In this document: piece by piece, positions 32,160 to 41,600 of the stretch
How the letters are laid out: each line of letters opens with the position of its first letter
How positions within the stretch are numbered: the first letter of the stretch is position 1
Origin: an uncultured Oscillospiraceae bacterium
Lineage (GTDB): Bacteria; Bacillota; Clostridia; Oscillospirales; Ruminococcaceae
DNA: 64,000 bases
NCBI GenBank assembly: GCA_934481355.1
Contig: CAKSPH010000003.1
Coordinates: forward strand, 1-64,000
Direction: 5' to 3'
Notes under the pieces: generated by a model
What the model was told of the DNA's origin: nothing
What the model saw: the letters and a program-made list of their open reading frames with translations, nothing else
Databases searched by the model: none
Position numbers and translations under genes: made by a program

Positions 32160-33046
32160 CTGTGCTCCTCCGCGTATTTCAGCAGCCCCACGCTCAGCTG
32201 CTGGAGCGTTGGCGCTTCGCTGTCGACGTTCATTGCCGCGAGGGTCTCCGCGTTTTCCGAAAGGGAAAGCCCGTCGAACGTGGTGCGGTTGTGGCTTCCG
32301 CTCAGGAGGTACAGCTTCGCCTTTTCGTAGTTTTCTGCGTCCCCGCGAACGATTATATACTTTTCCTTCAGATCCTCGATGAAGCCCTGTTCGATGACGT
32401 GCCCCCTGTCCATGAAAACCGCGTAGTCCGCGGCGTTCTCCATATCCGCGATATTGTGCGTTGAGAATATTATGGACTTCCTGCCGTCGCCGTCGTCGAG
32501 GTATTCCCTCATGCGGTCGCACAGCCGGTCGCGCATGAGCGGGTCAAGGGAGCTTCCGGGCTCGTCAAGCACCAGCAGCTCGGTATTCCGCGCAAAAACC
32601 GCCGCAAGGCAGGTGCGCATTCTGTTGCCGTCGGACTGCTTGGTCATGGGACGTGGCTTTCTGGTGCGCTCGCTGTCAACCTCGAATTTTTCGCACAGCT
32701 CCGCGAATTTCTGCCGGTCGAAGCTCTTGTATGCTATCTCCATGGAGACCGCGATATCCCTTGCGTTGAAGCCCAGCGGGAAAAACGCATTGCTGGCGCA
32801 GTAGCCTATCCTTTCCCGGAGCGCCGGGTCGCTTATGTCCTGCTCCGCGTTGAAGTAAGTCACCTCGCCGGAGGTCTTGTGGGTAACTCCGCAGAGAATG
32901 TCGATCAGCGTAGTTTTCCCCGCGCCGTTTGCACCGATGAGCGCAGTGGAAAAGCCCATAGGGATATTTAAGTCAAGCCCTCCAAGCGTGAATTTGCTGT
33001 ATTTTTTCGTGAGCTCCCTTGTGCTCACGCAGAAGTTGTTTTCCAT
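32156..33046 (-). CDS. ABC exporter ATP-binding protein (YtrB-like)
   Basis: A 296-residue ABC ATPase with Walker A GANGAGKTT (about residues 37-45) and Walker B LLVLDEPGSSLDP. The switch His lies in FSTHN. The ABC signature is unusual: the LSGGQ position reads MTKQSDGNRMR, so the glycine pair is replaced by Ser-Asp-Gly. This pattern also occurs in YtrB-like ATPases. ATG 33046 has AGGGAG upstream. It precedes two permease genes and follows small membrane protein genes, all under the GntR promoter at 33.95 kb. Confidence 0.85.
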   Translation of the reverse strand: MENNFCVSTRELTKKYSKFTLGGLDLNIPMGFSTALIGANGAGKTTLIDILCGVTHKTSGEVTYFNAEQDISDPALRERIGYCASNAFFPLGFNARDIAVSMEIAYKSFDRQKFAELCEKFEVDSERTRKPRPMTKQSDGNRMRTCLAAVFARNTELLVLDEPGSSLDPLMRDRLCDRMREYLDDGDGRKSIIFSTHNIADMENAADYAVFMDRGHVIEQGFIEDLKEKYIIVRGDAENYEKAKLYLLSGSHNRTTFDGLSLSENAETLAAMNVDSEAPTLQQLSVGLLKYAEEHR

Positions 33047-33075
33047 GATAATTACTCCCTGTTTCCTGCGTTTCA

Positions 33076-33264
33076 TTACAAATGTTCTATTACGAATAAA
33101 AATATGAATACCGGCAGGCAGACGATATCTGCAATTCCGATAATGCGGACTGCGATATCCGGCAGGAATCCTCCGAATATCCCGTTGACCGCCAGCAGAA
33201 GCCCGCTGAGCCCCAGTATAATAAGCGTTATCCAGTACAGGCGCTTTATTGCGATTCTGCCCAT
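33076..33264 (-). CDS. small two-helix membrane protein
   Basis: A 62-residue protein with two hydrophobic helices (about residues 9-31 and 37-59) and little else. It has a strong GAGGTGGGAG ribosome site and sits between the 76-residue protein and the ABC ATPase gene with tight spacing. It may be an accessory subunit of the exporter; no family is recognised. Confidence 0.65.
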   Translation of the reverse strand: MGRIAIKRLYWITLIILGLSGLLLAVNGIFGGFLPDIAVRIIGIADIVCLPVFIFLFVIEHL

Positions 33265-33273
33265 GCTCCCACC

Positions 33274-33504
33274 TCACATACGGTAGGAGCCCGCGCCGCC
33301 CTCGAATGCCGCGAATAACTTTTCCAGATCGTCCATGGCGGTCTTTTCGTCCGCGTAGTATGCGAGAACTCCGTCATAGGTAGTACCGAAGCCACTGGAG
33401 CCTATTATCGCGTATTTTTGTTCCTTTCCGCAGCCGAACACCTTCTGTACCGCGATGGAGACGCAGTCCTGCACCTTTTTCCTGTCCTTTGAGAATATAA
33501 GCAT
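33274..33504 (-). CDS. small soluble protein in the GntR operon
   Basis: A 76-residue protein, probably alpha/beta, with a VFGCGKEQKYAIIG segment and an acidic C-terminal half. No recognised family. Two starts are possible: ATG 33504 (AAAGGA about 12 bp upstream) or TTG 33510, which is better spaced. It lies between gntR and a small membrane protein gene in the same direction, so it is coregulated with the ABC exporter. Confidence 0.6.
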   Translation of the reverse strand: MLIFSKDRKKVQDCVSIAVQKVFGCGKEQKYAIIGSSGFGTTYDGVLAYYADEKTAMDDLEKLFAAFEGGAGSYRM

Positions 33505-33527
33505 AATCAATTACCATCCTTTCTGTA

Positions 33528-33896
33528 TCAGTCCGCGTCGTAGAGTACGCGGAGCATTTCCGCAAGCTCTTCCCGGGAAACTCCCGCCAGCTTTGCCGCC
33601 TCCATAGCGTTCTGGAGATGCTGCTCCAGTAAACGGAGCTGCTGCTCCTTTACCATCTCCCGGTCCTGCGGATTCACGATGTAGCCCTTTCCCTGAACCG
33701 GGGATATCATGCCCTCTTCTGTCAGAAGCTCATAGGCTTTCATCGTGGTTATGACGCTGATTTTCAGGTCCTTTGCAAGTCCCCGTATCGACGGGAGATA
33801 TTCTCCTTCGCGTATCCTGCCGTTCATGATATCGTCCTTGAACTGCGACGCAATCTGCCGGTAAATCGGCACATCGGAGTTCTGAAGTATTTTCAA
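33528..33896 (-). CDS. GntR family regulator, YtrA subfamily
   Basis: A 122-residue regulator with a winged helix-turn-helix (residues about 5-70; PIYRQIASQFKDDIMNG, then LPSIRGLAKDLKIS) and a short two-helix tail. This is the YtrA subfamily, which controls ABC exporters in Firmicutes. The start is a TTG with AAAGGAGG 7 bp upstream; the longer frame to 33914 starts within that site. It heads the operon and its promoter contains the inverted repeat also found before the NatA-like gene, so it probably represses both exporters. Confidence 0.88.
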   Translation of the reverse strand: MKILQNSDVPIYRQIASQFKDDIMNGRIREGEYLPSIRGLAKDLKISVITTMKAYELLTEEGMISPVQGKGYIVNPQDREMVKEQQLRLLEQHLQNAMEAAKLAGVSREELAEMLRVLYDAD

Positions 33897-33928
33897 GCGG
33901 TTTCCTCCTTTCAATGTGTTTATGTGTC

Positions 33929-33965
33929 ATATATACAGTATACACGGATTGTTTCATTTTGTCAA
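33929..33965 (-). promoter_or_regulatory. promoter with YtrA-type operator (gntR operon)
   Basis: Minus strand TTGACA (33960-33965), 17-bp spacer, TATACT (33937-33942). ATATATACAGTATAC (33929-33943) matches the site at 28263 in 14 of 15 positions. The remaining gap 33966-34143 is AT-rich with no other clear signal. Confidence 0.8.
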
Positions 33966-34143
33966 TAGGGTGTGAGCCAAAAACTCAAAATTTAATGTGG
34001 TTTCGGGAAGACGATAGTCTCCCACAAATGAGATAAACGAAACCATCACAGAAATTGCGCAATTAACTTTATCTGAACTAAAAAACATTTTTAACTTATT
34101 TAAATTACACAATTTTCGCTGTGTTTTTCATTTATTCATTACA

Positions 34144-34172
34144 TTGACATTGAATATTTATAGTAGTATAAT
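34144..34172 (+). promoter_or_regulatory. promoter of the solute-binding lipoprotein gene
   Basis: TTGACA (34144-34149), 17-bp spacer, TATAAT (34167-34172). Confidence 0.85.
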
Positions 34173-34218
34173 TATTACAAGGTGAAAACCCTCATGTATT
34201 CTTATCTGGAGGTAATCT

Positions 34219-35736
34219 ATGAAGATCGTAAAATCTGCTCTGGCTGGCATCCTTGCTGCCGGAATGATGCTTTCCCTTGCCGGCTGCGACGAGGAATCCG
34301 CTGTTTCCGGAGGTTCGGGTAATTCCGGGGCTCCTGACGCGAACGCGAACGCCGTTACCACTACTCCGCTTGTTACCACGACATACGACACGGATCCTGA
34401 TGTCGTAGACAAGGCCGGCGAGGCTGTTTCGAGCCTTGATAATCCTGACCTTGAGGTGACCAGGCGCCTTAAATGGATGGCGTGGTGGGATATCGACGAA
34501 ACAACGGCAGCCGCTGAGATGTTCAAGGCAGCCTATGGCGTCCCGAAGGAGGGCGAGGACGCTTCCCGGGAGGGACGCATTTTCGAGTATATCAACGTAG
34601 CCTACGGAGAACGCTACGACAAGCTGGCAACGGCGATCCAGTCCGGAGATTCGCCGGATCTGTTCCCGTTTGAACTCCGCGACTTCCCGTACGGCGTTAT
34701 AAAGGGAAGATATCAGCCGGTTGACGAGATACTGGACCTTGAGGGCGAAAAATGGAACGGCGCCCGTGATGTCCTTGATCAGTTCCGCCTCAACGGAAGG
34801 TATTACTGCGCGATATACGAGATATCCTTTGATTCTCTGCTGTATTACCGCAAGAGCATTCTTGAGGGCGCCGGCCTTCAGGATCCACGCACTCTTTTTG
34901 AGAACGACCAGTGGACGTGGGATACATTCCTTGATATTGCGAGGGAGTTCCAGAAATCCGGCGACAACAAGTTCGTCATAGAAGGCTATAACCCGGAGAA
35001 TGAGTTCGTTGTTTCCACTGGTACGCCTATAATCGCGAACGACGGCACAAAGCTCATCAACAATATGTACAGTCCCGATGTCGAGCGTGTTATGGAGTTC
35101 CTTTCAACGCTTCAGAAGGAGAACCTCCGCTACCCGCTCCATGAGCTGAACGGCTGGTCGGTAAATCCCAAGGCGTGGGCTCAGGGAGATATCCTGTTCT
35201 ATGGAAACGGCGGTACATGGGAATTTGAGGGAGATTCCGGCCTGAACAGATTTGCACAGAAATTCGGCTGGGAAGCTGACGAGATATGCGTAGTTCCCTA
35301 TCCGAGAGACCCGCAGGCGGACAAGTACTACCACTTCATGAAGCAGGACGCATATATGTGGTGCAAGGGCTCCACAAATTCCAGCGGTGTAGCGGCATGG
35401 ATTGACTGCAATGTTACATCGTCGCTTGACCCGGCAGTGGTCGAGGCTTCCAAGAAGCAGGTCAAGGAAAAGAACGGCTGGTCCGATTACAACCTTGATT
35501 TCATTTACAGTCAGACAACGCTGGACGGTACCAGCAAGCTTACTCCTGTGTTCGACTTCAAGAACGGCATAGGCACTGATGTTGCGGACGCAGGCCGTGC
35601 GGAGTCTCCCGTTGAGTGCCTGACAAAGTTCGTATTCCTCACGGGCGAATCCACCTACACTCAGCTAAGGGAGGAAAACTTCGCCACCATCAATGCAAGA
35701 GTCGAGGAGCTTAACGAGGCTATTGCAAAGTTCTGA
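34219..35736 (+). CDS. extracellular solute-binding lipoprotein (sugar type)
   Basis: A 505-residue lipoprotein: signal peptide with lipobox LAGC (Cys near residue 23), a Gly/Ser/Thr linker to about 70, then a two-lobed binding domain of the family 1 (carbohydrate) type. Typical stretches are IQSGDSPDLFPFE (about 137-150) and the C-terminal lobe with AYMWCKGSTNSSGVAAW. It should capture sugars or oligosaccharides for an ABC importer. No permease or ATPase gene is adjacent; a separate promoter and two terminators make it monocistronic. The ATG has TGGAGGTAA upstream. Confidence 0.88.
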   Translation: MKIVKSALAGILAAGMMLSLAGCDEESAVSGGSGNSGAPDANANAVTTTPLVTTTYDTDPDVVDKAGEAVSSLDNPDLEVTRRLKWMAWWDIDETTAAAEMFKAAYGVPKEGEDASREGRIFEYINVAYGERYDKLATAIQSGDSPDLFPFELRDFPYGVIKGRYQPVDEILDLEGEKWNGARDVLDQFRLNGRYYCAIYEISFDSLLYYRKSILEGAGLQDPRTLFENDQWTWDTFLDIAREFQKSGDNKFVIEGYNPENEFVVSTGTPIIANDGTKLINNMYSPDVERVMEFLSTLQKENLRYPLHELNGWSVNPKAWAQGDILFYGNGGTWEFEGDSGLNRFAQKFGWEADEICVVPYPRDPQADKYYHFMKQDAYMWCKGSTNSSGVAAWIDCNVTSSLDPAVVEASKKQVKEKNGWSDYNLDFIYSQTTLDGTSKLTPVFDFKNGIGTDVADAGRAESPVECLTKFVFLTGESTYTQLREENFATINARVEELNEAIAKF

Positions 35737-35754
35737 TAAATATGTCCTTCCGGC

Positions 35755-35790
35755 GCGCACGGTTTGCCGCTATGACGACAAACCGTGCGC
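35755..35790 (+). terminator. hairpin terminator after the binding-protein gene
   Basis: A 12-bp stem (GCGCACGGTTTG / CAAACCGTGCGC) with a 12-nt loop; only a weak T-tract follows. Confidence 0.6.
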
Positions 35791-35880
35791 TTGAAGTATT
35801 TATCGACCCGGCAGAGATAGGTCAATAAATTGATTTCAAAAGTCCGCTTTGCGGGCAGAACTTACTTTTTCGACAGACTG

Positions 35881-35907
35881 CGCCCTCCTCCGGGAGGGCG
35901 TTTTTTT
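35881..35907 (+). terminator. strong intrinsic terminator
   Basis: CGCCCTCC and GGAGGGCG pair around a 4-nt loop, followed by seven T residues. Confidence 0.85.
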
Positions 35908-35935
35908 GCACACAGCAGAGCGCAGGTGTTGATTT

Positions 35936-35946
35936 CCGGACATTTT
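35936..35946 (+). promoter_or_regulatory. candidate TetR site CCGGACATTTT
   Basis: The same 11 bases occur in the inverted repeat before the TetR gene at 43280. Here it is 14 bp upstream of the -35 box of the MMPL operon. A second half-site is not evident. Confidence 0.45.
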
Positions 35947-35960
35947 GTGTATTTTGATTA

Positions 35961-35989
35961 TTGAAAAAATTTCCTTGCGGTGATATAAT
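35961..35989 (+). promoter_or_regulatory. promoter of the MMPL-surface protein operon
   Basis: TTGAAA (35961-35966), 17-bp spacer, TATAAT (35984-35989). Confidence 0.8.
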
Positions 35990-36040
35990 CTATAATGTAT
36001 TTCTTTTTATTTACAATAAACGACGCAACGGAGTGATGAG

Positions 36041-38614
36041 ATGAGTACGCAAAAGAAAAAACAGACGCCGATCGAAAAGATCGCAACGCTTATTGTCGAT
36101 AAGCGCAAGGCGTTCTATCTGTTCTATATCATTGCCGCCATATTCTGTGCCATTGCCACAGGCTGGACCCAGGTAAACAATGATATAACAAGCTACCTGC
36201 CGGATTCTTCTGAGACCCGAATGGGACTCGACCTCATGAACGAACAGTTCGTGACCTACGGTTCAGGCAGCATAATGCTCGACAATATAACCTTTGAAAA
36301 GGCAGAGCAGATAGCCGCCGAGCTTGAAGAGATAGACGGCGTTACCTCCGTAACCGTGGAGAACGACGAGGACAGCTACAAGGACGGCTGCGCCCTGCTC
36401 TCCATAACCTTTGACGGCGAGGAGGACGACCAGATATCCAGGGACGCCATGGCGCAGGTCAAGGAAAAGCTGGAGCCCTACGACGAGTATATTTCCAGCG
36501 CCGTCGGCAGCAGTAAGTCTGAAACGATAGCTGCGGAAATGCAGGTCGTTGTCGTTATAGTTCTTGCGATCATCATCGCGGTGCTGTTCTTCACATCGCA
36601 TACATATATGGAGATACCCGTCCTGCTGATGACTTTCGGCATGGCGGCACTGCTGAACATGGGTACTAACTTCCTGTTCGGCGAGATCTCCTTCGTTTCC
36701 AACTCCATCGCGGTAGTTCTTCAGCTCGCGCTTGCGATCGACTACGCGATAATCCTCTGCAACCGCTACACCGAAGAGCGTGCCACCATGGACGCCCGCG
36801 AGGCGGTAATAACCGCGCTCAGCAAGGCTATCCCGGAGATATCCTCCAGCTGCCTTACCACGCTTTCCGGTATGGTCGCGATGATGCTCATGCAGTTCAA
36901 GCTCGGCTTTGACCTTGGTATAGTGCTCTGCAAGGCTATCTTCTTCAGTATCTTTGTAGTGTTCACGCTAATGCCGGGACTGCTGATGTCTTTCTCCCCG
37001 CTCATCGACAAGACGCATCACAGGAATTTCGTTCCGAACATCACCGCAGTCGGAAAGTTCGATGTAAAGACAAGGTTCATCATACCTCCGCTGTTTGCCG
37101 TACTTCTGGTTGCCGGATTCATTCTGTCCAACCAGACCAACTATGTTTACGGCTATTCCACGCTTTCTACATATACCAAGAATGTCACCCAGATAGCCGA
37201 GGAGAAGATAGACGAGAACTTCGGCACGCAGAATCTGGTGGTTGTCATGGTTCCCGCCGGAAACTACGAGCAGGAGCACAAGCTGCTTGAAAAGCTCGAG
37301 AGCCTGCCGGAGGTGGAATCCTCCATGGGACTTGCCAACATCGAGGCGATGGACGGCTATGTGCTGACTGATTCCCTGACGCCGCGCCAGTTCGCGGAGC
37401 TCACCGATATGGATATCGAGATAGTTCAGCTTGCGTACACCGCCTACGCCGCAAATCAGGAGGATTACGGTCAGATAGTCGGCTCGCTGACAAGCTCGAC
37501 CGTAAGCAGCTATTCCGTGCCGCTGATAGATATGTTCAGCTTTATCTACGATGAAAAGGAAGCCGGCTATGTTCACCTCGACGACGATATGAACGATACC
37601 ATCGACGACCTGCACGAGCAGCTCGACAAGGCGAAGCTCCAGCTCGGAACTGATGAATACAGCCGTATGCTGCTTTATACCAACGTCCCTGAGGAGGGAC
37701 CGGAGACCTTTGAATTCCTTGACAAACTGCACGAGGTCGTTCAGGAGTATTATCCCGAGGGAAGCTACATTGTCGGTGATTCCACATCTGACTACGACCT
37801 GTCGAACGTGTTCTCGACAGATAACCTGATGGTAAGTATCCTGTCGTTCCTGTTCGTACTTGTTATCCTAGTTTTCACGTTCAAGTCTGCGGGACTTCCG
37901 GTGCTGCTGCTTGCGATAATCCAGGGCTCTGTATGGATAAACTTCTCCGTGCCGGTGCTGACTGACACCAACATCTTCTTCCTCAGCTATCTCATCGTAA
38001 GCTCTATCCAGATGGGTGCGAACATCGACTACGCGATCGTTATTTCCAGCCGCTACACCGATCTGAAGAAATCCATGTCCACCAAGGACGCTATGGTGGA
38101 AACGCTGAATCAGGCGTTCCCGACCATCATCACTTCCGGTGCGATACTCGCTATCGCCGGACTGCTTATAGGCTTCCTGTCGTCTGATGTCGCGATATCT
38201 TCCGTTGGTATCTGCCTCGGACGCGGTACGCTGATATCCATATTCCTTGTAATGTTCGTGCTGCCGCAGATACTGCTGCTGGGCGATGTCATCATAGAAA
38301 AGACTTCGTTCACGCTCAAGCGCCGCGACCTTATCCAGAAGCGCTCCGGCTATATCCGCGTAAACGGAAGAGTACGCGGTTATGTTTCCGGTATCGTTGA
38401 CGCGCAGATCACCGGTATTATCCACGGCGAGGTAAGCGCGCAGCTTGATTCCGACGCCGCCGAGGATATGAAGAACAAGGTGGACAGACAGATAATCAAC
38501 CACATAGACGCTGATGGAAAGCACATCGAAGATATAGACGGAATAGCTCCGCCGCCTGCGCCCGGCGGGACAGCCGAGGACGTAGACGATATTATGGACG
38601 AAACGGAGGAATGA
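36041..38614 (+). CDS. MMPL/RND superfamily transporter
   Basis: An 857-residue protein with two repeats. Each has one helix, an extracytoplasmic domain and a five-helix sterol-sensing-like bundle. The RND motifs ALAIDYAIILCNRYTEE (about 231-247) and ANIDYAIVISSRYTDL (about 660-675) carry the Asp that couples to protons. MMPL proteins export lipids or other amphiphiles, or act at the cell envelope. The last 80 residues are a hydrophilic cytoplasmic tail. The ATG has GGAG upstream. It overlaps or abuts the giant surface protein gene, so both are made together. Substrate unknown. Confidence 0.92.
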   Translation: MSTQKKKQTPIEKIATLIVDKRKAFYLFYIIAAIFCAIATGWTQVNNDITSYLPDSSETRMGLDLMNEQFVTYGSGSIMLDNITFEKAEQIAAELEEIDGVTSVTVENDEDSYKDGCALLSITFDGEEDDQISRDAMAQVKEKLEPYDEYISSAVGSSKSETIAAEMQVVVVIVLAIIIAVLFFTSHTYMEIPVLLMTFGMAALLNMGTNFLFGEISFVSNSIAVVLQLALAIDYAIILCNRYTEERATMDAREAVITALSKAIPEISSSCLTTLSGMVAMMLMQFKLGFDLGIVLCKAIFFSIFVVFTLMPGLLMSFSPLIDKTHHRNFVPNITAVGKFDVKTRFIIPPLFAVLLVAGFILSNQTNYVYGYSTLSTYTKNVTQIAEEKIDENFGTQNLVVVMVPAGNYEQEHKLLEKLESLPEVESSMGLANIEAMDGYVLTDSLTPRQFAELTDMDIEIVQLAYTAYAANQEDYGQIVGSLTSSTVSSYSVPLIDMFSFIYDEKEAGYVHLDDDMNDTIDDLHEQLDKAKLQLGTDEYSRMLLYTNVPEEGPETFEFLDKLHEVVQEYYPEGSYIVGDSTSDYDLSNVFSTDNLMVSILSFLFVLVILVFTFKSAGLPVLLLAIIQGSVWINFSVPVLTDTNIFFLSYLIVSSIQMGANIDYAIVISSRYTDLKKSMSTKDAMVETLNQAFPTIITSGAILAIAGLLIGFLSSDVAISSVGICLGRGTLISIFLVMFVLPQILLLGDVIIEKTSFTLKRRDLIQKRSGYIRVNGRVRGYVSGIVDAQITGIIHGEVSAQLDSDAAEDMKNKVDRQIINHIDADGKHIEDIDGIAPPPAPGGTAEDVDDIMDETEE

Positions 38615-38619
38615 TGAAG

Positions 38620-41600
38620 ATGAAGCACATAAATAAAATCATTTCCGTTGTTGCAGCGCTGACGCTGGCTGCCGCCGTCCCTGCGGGAAGTTACGCTGCC
38701 GGCGGGAATACCTCGCAGACTCAGCAGAGCCGCACGGAGATCACTGTTTCCGACGCCGCAGGGCTCAGGCAGCTTTCACAGGACTGCCGTCTGGATTCTT
38801 ACAGCAAGGGGCTTTACGTTACGCTTACGGCGGATATAGAGCTCTCCGGGGACTTCACCCCGATACCTGTGTTTGAGGGAACCTTTGACGGAGCCGGGCA
38901 CACCATCTCCGGGCTGAATCTGTCAGACGACGGCTCCTATTCCGGATTGTTCAGGTATGTCCTCCGGGGCGGACTTGTAAAGGACGTCACCGTGAAAGGC
39001 CATATCACAGCCGGCGGAAGCGCTGATTACATCGGCGGGATCGCGGGCAGCAACTCCGGAAACATCACCAACTGCAAATTCAGCGGAACCATCAAGGGTA
39101 CCGACTACATCGGCGGAATCGCCGGAATAAACGAAAAGAGCGGACTTATCTCCGGCTGCGAGGCTGCGGGCGCAATGCACGGCAGCCACTACACCGGCGG
39201 GATCGCGGGCAGCAGCTCCGGAACTATCCTTAACAGCTCCAGCCGGTGCAGCGTGAATACCACTGCGAGCGAGGCGAAGCTCTCAATTCAGGATATCGAC
39301 TGGGACAGCATAATGTCCTCCGAGGAGCCTGCATCCATGACTGACGCGGGCGGAATCGCCGGATATTCTGACGGCATAATACAGGGCTGCGAGAACCACG
39401 GCACAGTTGGATATCCGCATATCGGATATAATGTCGGCGGTATCGTCGGCAGACAGTCCGGCTATGTGAACAACTGCGTTAACAACGGCGAGATATTCGG
39501 CAGGAAGGACGTAGGCGGTATCGCTGGTCAGCTCGAACCCTATCAGAGCATAGATTTCGACAAGGACACCGTACAGAAGCTGCTGGACGAAATGAACGTC
39601 CTCGGCGACCTGGTTGACAATCTGATATCTGACGCAAAAGGCGCAGGAGACGCAGTAAACGGTCAGGTTCAGGGGCTCACCTATCAGATGAACAACCTGA
39701 AAAATTCCGCGGACGATATTTCCGACCGCACTCAGGAGATATACAATGGATGGACGGACGGCGTAAATGAGATCTCTGCGCGTGTTGACGAGGCGCTCGA
39801 CGGGCTGTCTCCGGCGCTGAACGATTTCCGCGACGGGCTTGATATGCTCAGCGATTTCAGCAGCGCGCTGGAGGAAGTTTTCGACCAGCTCAATGCCTCC
39901 GGCGATGATATGCAGGCGGCGATAGACAGCGCGAAGTCCGGTCTGGATACGCTCAACGGCGCGATAGAGGGAGTGTCCGCAGCGCTTGACGATATAAGCC
40001 TTGCGGCGGATAAGCTCAGCGGCGCAATGGGCGACACTGACAAGACGGAGGCTGCGGTAAAGGACATCATCAAGGCGCTGAATAATGCCAATAGTGAGAT
40101 AAAGACCATTACAACCGCGCTCACCAAGATAGGCGAGGCGTGCGACGACCTTCAGGAGTGGGTAACAGGCAGGGATTTCAAGCAGCTTTCCGAGGGAATA
40201 GTTGACCTGGGCGAGGCGATGCAGGACGTTACCAAGGCGCTCAGCAAGATGAGCAGCGCACTTCAGAAGATCGCGGGTTCCGTTGACGCAGACCAGGTAC
40301 AGACCGGTCTTGACGAGCTTGCAAGCGCCTCCACGGAGCTTAGCAAGGCGGCGGTGCACGCTGCGGCGGCTCTCAAGGCGGCTTCCGGAACTGTGCCTGA
40401 CACAGGCACGGTAGAAAAGGAGCTCTCCGCCGCTGCGGATAACATCATCGCAGCCGCAGAACATATCACCAAGGCGGCGGACGCTCTCAGCAAAGCGGTA
40501 GACACCAGGGAGCTCAGCGACGGCCTGTCCCAGATGGAGACAGCCTCCAGGGAGCTTTCCTCTGCGCTTGACGACGCAGGAAAGGCGATAGACGACATCA
40601 CCGACGCCGTGGATAAGATAAGCAGGTCAAGCGTGCCCGGCGACGTATACGATGAGATATCCGACCAGATAAAGAAGATGAACACCGCATTAGGGAACAT
40701 CTCCGATTCTGCCGACAAGATAAATGCGGCGCTCGATGTGATAACCGATCAGATAGATTCCGGTGCGATACAGGACAGCATTGACGCGGTTTCCTCTGCG
40801 GCTGACAAGCTGGCCGAGGCTGCGGACGAGATAGCTTCCTCCGGCGACAGCTTCGATGAGGCTGCTGATTCCGTAAGCAAGGCTATTGATTCTCTTCAGG
40901 GAGCTTCCGAGTCTGCTTCCGACGCGTCCTCCTATCTTTCGGACGCCTGCGGCAAGTTCTCTGACGGCGCGGATAAGCTGTCCAAACTTGTGAAGAAGCT
41001 CGGCGACAAGCCCACCGTTGAATTTCCGGCGGCTGACGAGGATTTCACTGCGGCTGTTGACAGATTCTCAAACAACTTTTCCGGGATAACCAGCGCGCTG
41101 TCTGCTATCAGCAGCACTGCTGAATCGCAGGGAGATATCCTGCTTGACGACATTCAGGCGATCAGCGATGAATTTGGAAAGATAACCGATATCCTTCAGG
41201 AGCTCAAGGATAAGGCGATGAACAACGACGACAGCAGCGACGGCTTCACGACCGATGTTTCCGAGGACGAATCATCCAGCAGAAACGGCAAGGCAGCCTC
41301 CTGCATAAACTACGGCGGGGTTCAGGGCGACCTGAATGTCGGCGGTATCACCGGCTCCATGGCGATAGACGTGGATTTTGACCCTGAGGACGATATCACG
41401 TCTAACGGAGATCATTCCCTGAGCTTTAGCTATAAGATACGCGACATTATTGAAAACTGCACCAATTCCGGCGAGATAACCGCCAAGAAAAATTACTGCG
41501 GCGGTATAGTCGGCAAGCAGGATATGGGCGTGGTGCGCGGCTCCGTACAGAATGGCAAGGTGACAAGCACCAATGGGAGCTATGCCGGCGGAATCGCGGG

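Noticed and set aside
39283..40464. 393-codon minus-strand frame inside the surface protein gene
   Set aside because: It arises from the regular Ala/Asp/Ser codons of the helical repeat region and shows no own features.
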